A stretch of 64,000 nucleotides of DNA from an uncultured Spirochaetaceae bacterium (GTDB lineage: Bacteria > Spirochaetota > Spirochaetia > Sphaerochaetales > Sphaerochaetaceae). Below are positions 1 to 8,303 of this stretch, in pieces. Both the position numbers and the translations under genes were made by a program. Numbering within the stretch: position 1 is the first letter of the stretch; the number at the start of each line of letters is the position of its first letter. The stretch spans positions 1-64,000 of the forward strand of contig CALXYN010000005.1 of NCBI GenBank assembly GCA_944392975.1, in the 5' to 3' direction. A model generated the notes under the pieces. That model was not told the origin of the DNA. It searched no databases and saw nothing but the letters and a program-made list of their open reading frames with translations.

Positions 1-153
1 GATCTCGATTTCCTTCCTCCTGCACAGCTCCCTCAGTATCTTGCCTATCTCCGTCCTCAGCCGGCCGTAGATTACCTGCCGCCTGTATTTCGGCGCGAAC
101 ACTATATGGTATTTGCAGTTCCATTTCGTATGAGCTAGACTCTCACTATCCAT
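1..153 (-). CDS. tnpA: IS200/IS605-family transposase TnpA, N-terminal part (runs off the window)
   Basis: Reading leftward from an ATG at 151-153, the frame is open to the window edge and gives 51 residues. They include the run HTKWNCKYHIVFAPKYRR, the characteristic start of IS200-type Y1 (HUH) transposases, which cut and rejoin single-stranded DNA. A GGAG lies 7 nt before this ATG; an in-frame ATG at 157-159 is too close to it to be the start. The HUH motif and catalytic Tyr would lie beyond the edge, so integrity cannot be judged. Confidence 0.85.
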   Translation of the reverse strand, partial: MDSESLAHTKWNCKYHIVFAPKYRRQVIYGRLRTEIGKILRELCRRKEIEI

Positions 154-243
154 TCCCATTCTCCTTATCTTCGGTGCTTCCTGGCAGTCGCACCTTTGAT
201 AGTAGAATGGGCTTTTATTTATGTATAGCTAAAAGCTTTCCTG

Positions 244-266
244 AACCTCCGCACCATGCGGAGGTT
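244..266. repeat. Perfect 10-bp stem-loop, probable IS200-element end hairpin
   Basis: AACCTCCGCA, a 3-nt loop, then its exact complement TGCGGAGGTT. It sits about 90 bp upstream of the tnpA start, where IS200/IS605 elements carry the subterminal hairpin recognised by TnpA. The TTTT following it on the plus strand could also make it act as a weak terminator. Confidence 0.6.
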
Positions 267-276
267 TTCGTTGCAC

Positions 277-309
277 AAAAAAACGGTGCTCTGTTTCCAA
301 AGCACCGTT
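277..309 (-). terminator. Rho-independent terminator of the lysine operon / zinc-ribbon gene
   Basis: On the minus strand an 8-bp stem ACGGTGCT...AGCACCGT with a short loop (283-308) is followed by a run of seven T. It is the first strong terminator downstream of the minus-strand genes ending at 423. The stretch 310-422 holds no gene; it contains an A/T-rich palindrome at 390-407. Confidence 0.8.
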
Positions 310-422
310 GCTGATTTTCTTTTACTCTTTTTTTAGACGGTGTCAACAGAAAAACTCAAATTATTATAGATATAGTCTGTTATTATTTTGAGTATAAGAA
401 GATACTCTAGATAATTTACACA

Positions 423-635
423 TTATTTCCCCATAAGAAAATCTATGATATTCCATCCTAGCGATGAATTCTCCCTGTAGAATTCTGTGTATCCGCATCG
501 AGTGCAAATAATTGCCGTAAAGCGCTTGTTCTGCACATCAAAGACCTTCGAGAAATTACCACCTGTTGTCTGTATCCGCTCGCTATCAAACTCAGTACAT
601 CCGCATTTTGGACATATATAGCCTTTATTTTTCAT
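423..635 (-). CDS. Small zinc-ribbon protein (COG3478/YpzJ type)
   Basis: A 70-residue protein with two cysteine knuckles, CPKCGCTEF near residue 8 and CTRCGYTEFY near residue 44. This pattern is typical of predicted nucleic-acid-binding zinc-ribbon proteins of the COG3478 type. Their biochemical role is not established. A GGAAG ribosome-binding site lies 6 nt before the ATG. It follows lysA after a 55-bp gap in the same orientation and ends just before a terminator, so it is probably the last gene of the lysine transcript. No link to lysine synthesis is implied by the sequence itself. Confidence 0.8.
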   Translation of the reverse strand: MKNKGYICPKCGCTEFDSERIQTTGGNFSKVFDVQNKRFTAIICTRCGYTEFYRENSSLGWNIIDFLMGK

Positions 636-690
636 TGTTCTTCCTTCGCTGATATCATAATCCAGATACTTGAATTAACGGAAGAAGATC

Positions 691-1938
691 TCAGATTTCA
701 AGTGGTTCATCTAGCTGTGTTCTCAGATAATCCTCGATAGTCTCCGCACGTCTTATCATCGCAATACTCCCATCCTTTCTGATCAGATACTCCGCATGTC
801 TGAGTTTTCCGTTGTAATTAAAGCCCATTGAATGCCCATGAGCACCGGTATCATGGATTATAAGGAGGTCACCGCGTTCAAGCTCTGGAAGCATTCTGTT
901 GATTGCGAATTTATCATTGTTCTCGCAAAGTGAACCTGTAACATCGTACTTGTGATCATGGGGCCAGTCATCCTTTCCCGGTACAGTGATATGATGATAA
1001 GCGCCGTACATCGCCGGACGCATCAGGTCCGCCATCGTAGCATCGACGCCGACATAATCCTTATACTTATGTGCAACATGCCTTACCCTCGTAACAAGGT
1101 ATCCATAGGGCCCTGTGATAGCCCTTCCCATCTCGAACGAGACCTTCAGCGGATAATCTACCATCTCCTCATAGAGTCTATGTATCTCATCTCCAAGCTT
1201 TTCAAAGCTGATTGCCTTGTCCTCCGGTCTATATGGAATACCAACGCCACCTCCAAGATCGACACGCTCGATGATTATACCTGTCTTCTTCCTTATTTCA
1301 TTTACAAGCATGAAAAGCATTCTTGCAGTCTCGACGATATATGAAGCATCGAGCTCATTCGATGCAACCATTGTATGCAGCATGAAGTGTTTCGCCCCCT
1401 TCTCCTTTGCTATTCGGTAGCAATCGAAAATCTGAGAACGTGTCACACCATATTTTGACTCAACAGGGTTACCGATGATTGCGTTTCCTGTACGCTCTGC
1501 CCCAGGATTGTATCGGAAAGATACAGTCTCAGGAAAACTTCCCACAGCTCTCTCTACAGCTTCTATATGCGTAATATCATCAAGGTTCAGTACAGCACCA
1601 AGTTCATATGCCTTTCTGAATTCTTCGTCGGGAGTATCATTTGAAGTGAACATAATGCGTTCACCTGTTATTCCTGCCTGTTCTGCTATGATGAGCTCGG
1701 CAAGTGACGAACAATCAGCCCCGAATCCAAGAGAGCCCAGCATCCTCACAATGTTCACATTTGGAAGGGCCTTGACTGCAAAGTAGTTGATAAACCCCTC
1801 ATTCCAAGCAAATGCCCTCTGAATGCGCCTCACATTATTCTCTATTGCAGCTTCATCATATATATGAAATGGCGTTTCAACCTTAGCCGCAAATGCATTT
1901 ATTTCACTTTCCGGGAGTGGGAAAACCTTCGTACTCAT
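691..1938 (-). CDS. lysA: Diaminopimelate decarboxylase
   Basis: PLP-dependent fold-III decarboxylase converting meso-diaminopimelate to L-lysine, the last step of the pathway. Visible signs are the PLP lysine in FAVKALPN (Lys56), the glycine-rich phosphate-binding stretch DLGGGVGIPY near residue 240, and the CENNDKF motif near residue 340, which corresponds to the CESxD active-site cysteine motif of the family. Its 415 residues fit LysA. The start ATG overlaps the dapL stop by 4 bp, indicating translational coupling. It is the fourth gene of dapB-dapA-dapL-lysA. A related carboxynorspermidine decarboxylase is possible by fold but unlikely in this operon. Confidence 0.93.
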   Translation of the reverse strand: MSTKVFPLPESEINAFAAKVETPFHIYDEAAIENNVRRIQRAFAWNEGFINYFAVKALPNVNIVRMLGSLGFGADCSSLAELIIAEQAGITGERIMFTSNDTPDEEFRKAYELGAVLNLDDITHIEAVERAVGSFPETVSFRYNPGAERTGNAIIGNPVESKYGVTRSQIFDCYRIAKEKGAKHFMLHTMVASNELDASYIVETARMLFMLVNEIRKKTGIIIERVDLGGGVGIPYRPEDKAISFEKLGDEIHRLYEEMVDYPLKVSFEMGRAITGPYGYLVTRVRHVAHKYKDYVGVDATMADLMRPAMYGAYHHITVPGKDDWPHDHKYDVTGSLCENNDKFAINRMLPELERGDLLIIHDTGAHGHSMGFNYNGKLRHAEYLIRKDGSIAMIRRAETIEDYLRTQLDEPLEI

Positions 1939-3158
1939 AAATTCTCCTCAATACTTCTCACTGCACTCTCGACATTCTCTCTGTGACCATATGCTGAGAC
2001 TCGTACATACCCTTCACCAGCTGGTCCGAATCCAGAACCGGGAGTCACGACGACGGAGGCCTTGTCAAGAAGGAGGTCGAAGAACGACCAGCTTGAAAGT
2101 CCATCAGGACAAGAGACCCAGACATAAGGACTATCGATACCACCAAAGCACTGTAGCCCCTTCCGCTCCAGTCCTTTCTTTATTATCCGTGCATTTTCAA
2201 GATAGTAATCCACAAGCGCGTCGCACTCTTTCCTTCCTTCTGGAGAGAGCGCTGCAATGCCACCTGCCTGTGAAATCGAGGATGCGCCGTTGAAGAATGT
2301 ACACTGCCTGCGATTCCATAATCTGTTGAGGGTTCCATGAGGAGCATTCTCTGCCTCAAGGGACTCTGGAACAATGCTCCATCCAAGTCTTACACCGGTG
2401 AATCCGGCATACTTGGAGAAGGAATTGAGTTCGATTGCACAACGTTCAGCACCTTCAATCTCGTAGATTGAATGCGGAATACCCGGAGTCCTTATGTAAT
2501 CAGAATACGCAGCATCAAATATTATTATTGAACCATTCTCAATCGCATAATCCACAAACCTCTTCAATTCTTCCTTCGTAGCTACGGCCCCTGTTGGATT
2601 ATTCGGAAAACAGAGATAGATAAGATCTGCATGCTCAGAAGGAGGAGATGCAATGAATCCCGTCTCTGCCGTTGCTGGCATGTAGACAATTCCATCGTAC
2701 CCGGCATTGGCCTCATTGTAATTTTCCGTATGTCCTGCAGCTACATTGGAATCAACATACACTGGGTATGAAGGATCCTGGACTGCAACGACACTGTCCT
2801 GACTGAAGATTGACTGTATGTTAGCAGCATCACTTTTTGCGCCATCGGATACGAAGATCTCAGACATACCAAGCTCAATTCCAAGCTCACTGTACCTCCT
2901 GCCGATAGCTTTTCTGAGAGCAATGTCCCCTTGCTCATCACCATAACCTGTGTATGTTGCCCTGTCTGAAAGCAAATCAATCTTATGCTTCATGGCTGCA
3001 ACAATAGACGGAGGAAGAGCCTCTGTCGTATTGCCTATTCCGAGCCTGAGAATAGGACGTCCCGGATTTCTCTCCTGCCAGATCTTTGTACGCCTTGCAA
3101 CCTCGGGGAAAAGGTATCCAGATGATAACCTCAGAAAGTATTCACTGCATCTTGCCAT
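1935..3158 (-). CDS. dapL: LL-diaminopimelate aminotransferase
   Basis: Class I/II PLP aminotransferase of 407 residues. DapL converts tetrahydrodipicolinate directly to LL-diaminopimelate, bypassing the succinylase and acetylase branches. Seen in the sequence: CFPNNPTGA (residues 183-191), FDAAYSDYI near 214-222, and the PLP lysine in NSFSKYAGFTG (Lys249). The DapL assignment rests on family resemblance plus position between dapA and lysA, with no dapD, dapC or dapE nearby. It overlaps dapA by one base and lysA by 4 bp. DapL is known from plants, chlamydiae, Leptospira and other spirochaetes, which fits the suspected host. Confidence 0.9.
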   Translation of the reverse strand: MARCSEYFLRLSSGYLFPEVARRTKIWQERNPGRPILRLGIGNTTEALPPSIVAAMKHKIDLLSDRATYTGYGDEQGDIALRKAIGRRYSELGIELGMSEIFVSDGAKSDAANIQSIFSQDSVVAVQDPSYPVYVDSNVAAGHTENYNEANAGYDGIVYMPATAETGFIASPPSEHADLIYLCFPNNPTGAVATKEELKRFVDYAIENGSIIIFDAAYSDYIRTPGIPHSIYEIEGAERCAIELNSFSKYAGFTGVRLGWSIVPESLEAENAPHGTLNRLWNRRQCTFFNGASSISQAGGIAALSPEGRKECDALVDYYLENARIIKKGLERKGLQCFGGIDSPYVWVSCPDGLSSWSFFDLLLDKASVVVTPGSGFGPAGEGYVRVSAYGHRENVESAVRSIEENL

Positions 3159-4063
3159 CAGATTCTGCCCTCCTTTATATCAGCAAACATACTATCGACA
3201 ACGGAAAGAAGAGCGTGCTCCTTTTCTTCACTCTCCATGCTGCACAGCGGAAGCCGGAAGCTTGGAAGGCAAAGGCCTTTATGTGCCATAGCTGTCTTTA
3301 TCGGAATCGGATTAGTCTCATAAAAGCAAGCCTTGAAGAAAGGGGCAAACCATGCGTTCAGACACTCAGCCTTTTCCATTTCACCAGCAAGTGCTGAATG
3401 AACCATATCAGCCATCTGCTTAGGGAAAAGATTCGATGCAACGGAGATTACACCTTCCCCTCCAAGTCTGATCAGATCCAGGGCTAGATTGTCATCGCCT
3501 GAAAGAACAGAAAAACCAGGCTTTCTTGTCCTCACAACATCGGCCATCTGGTCTAAATTCCCGGAAGCCTCCTTCACAGCCACGATATTAGGGCATTCAT
3601 CCTCAAGTCTTCGAAGTGTTTCTGTTTCAAGATTCACACCTGTTCTTCCCTTGATATTGTAGAGAATGCATGGAACATGTACCGATGCTGCAACAGCCTT
3701 AAAATGGAGATAGAGCCCCTTTTGTGTCGGCTTGTTATAATATGGATTGACAAGAAGAACAGCATCCACGCCTGCATCCTCTGCATGCTGTGATAGTCTT
3801 ATAGCCTCTGAAGTAGCATTCGATCCAGTTCCGGCTATCACAGGTACCCTTCCTTTTGCATATTGCACAGTCTTCGCGATTACCCTATCGTGCTCCTCAT
3901 GAGAAAGCGTAGGACTCTCACCTGTTGTTCCGCATGGAACAATACCATCAATTCCACTCCGAATCTGGAATTCTATAATCTTCTCAAGTGCATAGTAATC
4001 GACATTGCCGATTTCCATGAATGGTGTTATAAGTGCAGTGAATGTTCCTCTGAAAGTTGTCAT
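3158..4063 (-). CDS. dapA: 4-hydroxy-tetrahydrodipicolinate synthase
   Basis: Class I TIM-barrel aldolase of 301 residues that condenses pyruvate with aspartate semialdehyde. The CGTTGES loop (44-50), Tyr135 in LYNIKGRTG and the Schiff-base lysine in VAVKEASGN (Lys164) are all present, so it should be active. It lies second in the lysine operon, overlapping dapB by 4 bp at its start and dapL by one base at its end. A paralogue of the same superfamily at 48220-49128 sits in a sugar-acid cluster and has a different job. Confidence 0.93.
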   Translation of the reverse strand: MTTFRGTFTALITPFMEIGNVDYYALEKIIEFQIRSGIDGIVPCGTTGESPTLSHEEHDRVIAKTVQYAKGRVPVIAGTGSNATSEAIRLSQHAEDAGVDAVLLVNPYYNKPTQKGLYLHFKAVAASVHVPCILYNIKGRTGVNLETETLRRLEDECPNIVAVKEASGNLDQMADVVRTRKPGFSVLSGDDNLALDLIRLGGEGVISVASNLFPKQMADMVHSALAGEMEKAECLNAWFAPFFKACFYETNPIPIKTAMAHKGLCLPSFRLPLCSMESEEKEHALLSVVDSMFADIKEGRI

Positions 4064-4800
4064 ATTCTCCCTCCTGATATATCCTTGATGAAATCATCAA
4101 GCGTATAGATGCCGTTATTCCGGTTCACAATCCACTCTGCAGCCATAATCGCACCAGAAGCGAACCCCTCTCTTGATCGGGCCTTGTGAGTTATCTCAAT
4201 TGTATCCGCCCCGCCGTCCATAATCAGTGTATGAGTGCCAGGCTCTGACCCGACGCGAACAGAAGATATCTCAATCACATCTTCTGCAATACGTCCATCT
4301 GGACATCCAGTCACAATCCTTTTCTTCCTGTCTATTGCATCAATGAGACGCGATGCAATCATCAGAGCTGTACCGGATGGATGGTCAGCCTTTCCTGTAT
4401 GGTGACTCTCTACAACAGCAACATCGTACTGATCAAATACATCAATAAGTCTTGCCGCATTGGAAACTATCTGCAGATAAATTGCGACACCTATCGAAAA
4501 ATTGCCTGAATAGATTATCTTTGCCTTTCCCTCTATCTGGCTGAGCACAGATTCATCCCAACCCGTTGTTCCTATGACAGCGGGACAACCCGTTTCTGCA
4601 TAGATTTCAAGATTATCCAGAACCGCTGAAGCTGAAGAGAAATCAATTGCGACATCTGCTTCTGTCAGCATACCAGCCTCAAGCATCCCAGTAGGCAGAA
4701 GCGGATCGACGATAAGTACAATCTCATGTTCCCCGCTATCTTCAATAAGCTTCTCTACAATTTTTCCCATACGGCCATAGCCAATCAAAGCAATTTTCAT
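4060..4800 (-). CDS. dapB: 4-hydroxy-tetrahydrodipicolinate reductase
   Basis: NAD(P)H-dependent reductase of 246 residues. It opens with the Rossmann motif MKIALIGYGRMGK and carries the conserved active-site region ESHHTGKADHPSGTAL in the middle. The open frame extends nine codons further upstream, but those codons lie in an AT-rich promoter-like stretch and family members start at the MKIAL methionine, so 4800 was chosen. No convincing Shine-Dalgarno sequence precedes either start. This is the first gene of dapB-dapA-dapL-lysA. The final epimerase DapF is not in the window. Confidence 0.92.
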   Translation of the reverse strand: MKIALIGYGRMGKIVEKLIEDSGEHEIVLIVDPLLPTGMLEAGMLTEADVAIDFSSASAVLDNLEIYAETGCPAVIGTTGWDESVLSQIEGKAKIIYSGNFSIGVAIYLQIVSNAARLIDVFDQYDVAVVESHHTGKADHPSGTALMIASRLIDAIDRKKRIVTGCPDGRIAEDVIEISSVRVGSEPGTHTLIMDGGADTIEITHKARSREGFASGAIMAAEWIVNRNNGIYTLDDFIKDISGGRI

Positions 4801-4839
4801 ATCCAATGCTATAGCATAATATAACATTTTTGTCTATAT

Positions 4840-4856
4840 AATAACATTATGTTATT
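4840..4856. promoter_or_regulatory. Palindrome in the dapB-cysE divergent intergenic region
   Basis: AATAACATTATGTTATT is a 17-bp inverted repeat with perfect 8-bp arms about 40 bp upstream of dapB, in the ~157-bp region from which the lysine operon and cysE-cysK diverge. Similar TAACA half-sites flank it at about 4821 and 4860. It could be an operator; no regulator is encoded beside it. Confidence 0.35.
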
Positions 4857-4957
4857 TTAATAACAAATTATCATATTCTCGAAAGCATCAGATTCAAAAT
4901 GTTTTTTTCGTCTGACAACAGATAAAAATAATCAAACAAAGAAAATACTCTGCTACT

Positions 4958-5800
4958 ATGATTGCCTGTCACAACCATAATGTTGATAATCATGCTATGT
5001 TCAGATCACATACAGGACTTGCAGCACTTCCATCAATGGATAACATGAAGGAGCTTGAAGAGGCGCTTCTGGCATTATTCTTCCCAGAAGAATACACATC
5101 ATGCCGATACAATGCACTCGCTATCCTCCGAAGCTCGATAATCAGTGCACTCCGGTATTGCTACCCGGATGAGACAGAGAGCACATTGATCGCAAGGACA
5201 GATGAGACTCTTAAAAGAGCAGATAGAGAGACAACAAAGATCCGCAAGCTTCTCACCCTTGATGCTGAAGCAGGCTTCAACAGCGACCCCGCGGCACACA
5301 GTATAGATGAGATCATTCTCTGCTACCCCGCAATCCGTGCGCTGACGATGCATCGCTGTGCACATTTTCTATACAAGGAAGGTATTCCACTTATTCCAAG
5401 AATGATGAACGAGGAAGTGCATTCAGCAACCGGCATAGATATTAATCCGGGAGCAACCATAGGAGAGAGCTTTTTCATCGACCATGGAACTGGAGTCGTG
5501 ATTGGAGAGACAACCATCATAGGAAATAATGTGAAGCTCTATCAAGGAGTGACGCTAGGAGCACTTTCTATACCCAAAAAGGGCTGTGGCCAGCTTCTTG
5601 AGGGGGCGAAGAGACACCCGACAATTGAAGATAATGTGACAATCTATGCTAATGCCACAATTCTCGGGGATATCACTATCGGACATGATACAATCATCGC
5701 ATCAAACTCCTGGATAAGAGATAGTATCCCACCATGTTCCATGGTGAGAACTTCGCTACCGGAGATAAAGGTAAGACCTATAAAGAGAAATCAGAAATGA
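4958..5800 (+). CDS. cysE: Serine O-acetyltransferase
   Basis: 280-residue left-handed beta-helix acetyltransferase forming O-acetyl-L-serine from serine and acetyl-CoA. The helical N-terminal half (to about residue 150) is followed by hexapeptide repeats containing DINPGATIGESFFIDHGTG, VVIGETTIIGNNVKLYQGV and, further on, DNVTIYANATILGDITIG; the DHGTG His is catalytic in the family. The start is uncertain because no good ribosome-binding site is visible; ATGs at codons 14 and 27 are alternatives. The last codons overlap cysK in an ATGA arrangement, so the two cysteine-synthesis genes are translationally coupled. Confidence 0.92.
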   Translation: MIACHNHNVDNHAMFRSHTGLAALPSMDNMKELEEALLALFFPEEYTSCRYNALAILRSSIISALRYCYPDETESTLIARTDETLKRADRETTKIRKLLTLDAEAGFNSDPAAHSIDEIILCYPAIRALTMHRCAHFLYKEGIPLIPRMMNEEVHSATGIDINPGATIGESFFIDHGTGVVIGETTIIGNNVKLYQGVTLGALSIPKKGCGQLLEGAKRHPTIEDNVTIYANATILGDITIGHDTIIASNSWIRDSIPPCSMVRTSLPEIKVRPIKRNQK

Positions 5801-6717
5801 TATACAAAACTGCATCCGAACTGATTGGTAACACACCTCTTCTTGAACTATCGAATATTGAAAGAAAATACAACATCAATGCAGAAATACTCGCAAAGCT
5901 TGAATACCTCAACCCCACAGGATCCGCAAAGGACCGGGCCGCATTGATGATGATACTGGATGCTGAGGCAGATGGCAGGTTGAAAAGAGGTTCTGTAATC
6001 ATTGAACCTACATCGGGGAATACAGGCATCGCGCTTGCTTCAATTGCCGCCTCCAGAGGCTACCGAACGATTATCGTGATGCCGGACTCCATGTCTGAAG
6101 AGAGACAGATTCTTATGAAGGCATATGGTGCAGAACTTGTACTTACAGATGGCAAAAAAGGAATGAGTGGCGCAATAGCAAAGGCAGAGGAACTCAGAGC
6201 TGAGATTCCCGGCAGCTTTATTCCTGATCAGTTCTCAAATCCATCGAATCCGAAAGCACACATGCTTACTACAGGACCGGAGATTCTCAGGGATACGGAT
6301 GGTAAGCTGGACTTTCTGGTTGCAGGCGTTGGAACAGGAGGAACTATCTCTGGTACAGGAAAGTTTCTGAAAAAGAACATTCCAGGACTTAAAGTGGTAG
6401 CTGTGGAACCAGAGGACTCTCCCGTACTCTCAAAAGGGTATTCAGGGTTGCATGGAATTCAGGGAATCGGAGCAGGCTTTATTCCAAAGGCTCTCGATGT
6501 CAATGTATGCGAAAAAGTCATAACTGTAAGTAACGATGATGCATATAAAGCAGGCAGGATACTGGGAAATGAAGAAGGAATCCTCTGCGGGATATCATCA
6601 GGGGCAGCACTCCACGTAGCTATTGAACTTGCGAAGAACGAAGGAGAAGGAAAACGCATTGCAGTAATCCTCCCGGATAGCGGAGACAGATACCTCTCGA
6701 CACCTATGTTCAGATAG
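5797..6717 (+). CDS. cysK: Cysteine synthase A (O-acetylserine sulfhydrylase)
   Basis: 306-residue fold-II PLP enzyme that makes L-cysteine from O-acetylserine and sulfide. The PLP lysine lies in PTGSAKDRAA (Lys45), the phosphate-binding loop is PTSGNTG near residues 71-77, and GVGTGGTISGTG is present near residue 176. The frame is open 21 codons upstream inside cysE, but the ATG at 5797 (ATGA overlap, start MIYKTASELIGNTPLL) matches the family start. Together with cysE this forms a complete two-step cysteine unit. Confidence 0.94.
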   Translation: MIYKTASELIGNTPLLELSNIERKYNINAEILAKLEYLNPTGSAKDRAALMMILDAEADGRLKRGSVIIEPTSGNTGIALASIAASRGYRTIIVMPDSMSEERQILMKAYGAELVLTDGKKGMSGAIAKAEELRAEIPGSFIPDQFSNPSNPKAHMLTTGPEILRDTDGKLDFLVAGVGTGGTISGTGKFLKKNIPGLKVVAVEPEDSPVLSKGYSGLHGIQGIGAGFIPKALDVNVCEKVITVSNDDAYKAGRILGNEEGILCGISSGAALHVAIELAKNEGEGKRIAVILPDSGDRYLSTPMFR

Positions 6718-6724
6718 GACACAT

Positions 6725-6760
6725 CCGGACTAAAACATGCAACTGCGTGTTTCAGTCCGG
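6725..6760. terminator. Long stem-loop between convergent cysK and livF
   Basis: CCGGACT and AGTCCGG form a 7-bp base extended by a further imperfect stem around a 4-nt loop. It sits exactly between the two convergent stop codons and probably blocks read-through both ways. Neither side has a T-run, so it is not a classical intrinsic terminator. Confidence 0.5.
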
Positions 6761-6766
6761 GATGAT

Positions 6767-7465
6767 TCAACCACCAAGATATGCTTTTCTTACCCCTTCA
6801 TCGTTAATAAGATCGGAGCCCCGACCAGAAAGTATTATCGATCCGGTCTCCATTACATATCCTGTATCAGCAACCTGAAGGGCCATATTCGCATTCTGCT
6901 CTATGAGAAGAATTGTTACACCTTCCTCGTTTATCCTTCGGATTATCGAAAAAATATCATGAACAACAAGCGGAGCAAGACCCAGCGATGGTTCATCCAT
7001 CATTATGAGCTTAGGCCTCGACATGAGGGCTCTACCTACAGCAAGCATCTGCTGTTCTCCACCAGAAAGTGTACCGCCGAACTGCCAGCTCCTCTCCTTC
7101 AGTCTGGGAAAGAGCTGATACACCCAGTCGATATCCTCATCAATATTCCCAGTCCTAAGGTATGCACCAATCTTCAGATTCTCAAGAACAGTAAGATCGG
7201 GGAAAATACGGCGTCCTTCTGGGACGAGCGTTATGCCCTTACCTACGATATATGCAGGATCTTTACCTGTTATATCCTCGCCATTGAACATAATCTTTCC
7301 AGCTTTGGGCTTGACTAATCCTGCAATAGTACGGAGCGTCGTAGACTTGCCGGCTCCATTGGCTCCAATCAAAGTAACAACCGATCCATCTGGAACGGAA
7401 AAAGATATATCTCTTACGGCCTCAATTCCACCGTAGTTTACTGACAGATTGCTAATCTCAAACAT
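6767..7465 (-). CDS. livF: Branched-chain amino-acid ABC transporter ATP-binding protein LivF
   Basis: 232-residue ABC ATPase. Walker A is GANGAGKST near residue 34, the signature is LSGGEQQMLAVGRAL near 135, and Walker B is LIMMDEPSLGL near 155. The frame opens eight codons earlier, but a GGAG positioned 9 nt before the ATG at 7465 and the MFEISNLSVNYGG start seen in LivF proteins favour 7465. Its start overlaps the end of livG by 8 bp. With LivG it should power uptake through LivHM of ligands delivered by the periplasmic LivK-like protein. This family also transports urea and other amides, so the substrate is inferred from the family only. Confidence 0.9.
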   Translation of the reverse strand: MFEISNLSVNYGGIEAVRDISFSVPDGSVVTLIGANGAGKSTTLRTIAGLVKPKAGKIMFNGEDITGKDPAYIVGKGITLVPEGRRIFPDLTVLENLKIGAYLRTGNIDEDIDWVYQLFPRLKERSWQFGGTLSGGEQQMLAVGRALMSRPKLIMMDEPSLGLAPLVVHDIFSIIRRINEEGVTILLIEQNANMALQVADTGYVMETGSIILSGRGSDLINDEGVRKAYLGG

Positions 7466-8303
7466 CTTTTGACACTCCAAGATAGGCATCTATTACGCGC
7501 TGGTTTTTCTGTATCATCTCAGGTGTTCCTTCTGCGATGAGTGAACCGAAGTCGAGTACATATACTCTGTCCGATATCCCCATTACAAGATCCATATGGT
7601 GCTCAATCATGAATACAGTAAGATTGTAACGGTTTTTTATCTCCTTTATGAAACCTGCAAGCTCAAGCGTCTCCTGAGGATTCATTCCTGCAGCAGGTTC
7701 ATCAAGAAGCAAAAGCCTAGGTTTCGTTGCAAGCGCTCTTGCAATCTCAAGCCTCCGCTGAAAGCCATATGGAAGACTCACAGCTTTCTCGTATCTGTGT
7801 TCCCAGAGGCCTTGTTCCTTCAAAAGCTTCTCCGTCTCTGCCCTCATAGCTCTCTCTTCCTTATAGTCAAGTCTGAGAACGGAGGCAAAGATATTTGCCT
7901 TTGCCCTGAGATGCATAGCAGTAAGGACATTGTCAAAGACATTCATGCTTCTGAACAGCCTTATATTCTGAAAAGTCCTTGCAATACCAAGCTTAGTGAT
8001 TTCATCAGGAGTCGGATCGATTGTCTTTTCTGATGAGAACAACACCGCTTTATTCCCCGCATATGTTCTCTTCATCTTCCCTGATGGATGATTAACGATG
8101 ATGGTTTTACCGTCAAAGCTGATTCTACCATTTGTTGGCTCGTAAACACCCGTTATGCAATTAAATGCTGTTGTCTTGCCAGCACCATTAGGCCCAATCA
8201 GCGCTATGATTTCACCTTGGTCTACGTGCAGGGAAAGGTCATTGACAGCTACAACCCCGCCAAATTGCATCGTTACATTCTCAAGCTCAAGAAGTGCACT
8301 CAT
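7458..8303 (-). CDS. livG: Branched-chain amino-acid ABC transporter ATP-binding protein LivG
   Basis: 281-residue ABC ATPase. Walker A is GPNGAGKTT near residue 37 and Walker B is LLLLDEPAAGMNPQET near residue 190, the latter sequence being typical of LivG. The signature region reads SLPYGFQRRLEIARAL, with SLPYG replacing LSYGQ, as is common in LivG. An insertion between Walker A and the Q-loop (about residues 68-95) makes it slightly longer than E. coli LivG. Overlaps livM and livF by a few bases. Confidence 0.9.
   Translation of the reverse strand: MSALLELENVTMQFGGVVAVNDLSLHVDQGEIIALIGPNGAGKTTAFNCITGVYEPTNGRISFDGKTIIVNHPSGKMKRTYAGNKAVLFSSEKTIDPTPDEITKLGIARTFQNIRLFRSMNVFDNVLTAMHLRAKANIFASVLRLDYKEERAMRAETEKLLKEQGLWEHRYEKAVSLPYGFQRRLEIARALATKPRLLLLDEPAAGMNPQETLELAGFIKEIKNRYNLTVFMIEHHMDLVMGISDRVYVLDFGSLIAEGTPEMIQKNQRVIDAYLGVSKDV

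Noticed and set aside
390-407. Palindrome GAGTAT-AAGAAG-ATACTC downstream of the zinc-ribbon gene
   Set aside because: A/T-rich, no T-run and no gene starts nearby, so no role could be supported.
952-1786. Open frames antisense to lysA (and similar ones opposite livG, hsdR, guaA, the PreA-like gene and others)
   Set aside because: They follow from codon bias of the real genes on the other strand, lack ribosome-binding sites and have no recognisable domains.
6725-6760. Treating the cysK-livF hairpin as a full rho-independent terminator
   Set aside because: No T-run on either strand; listed only as a stem-loop with moderate confidence.
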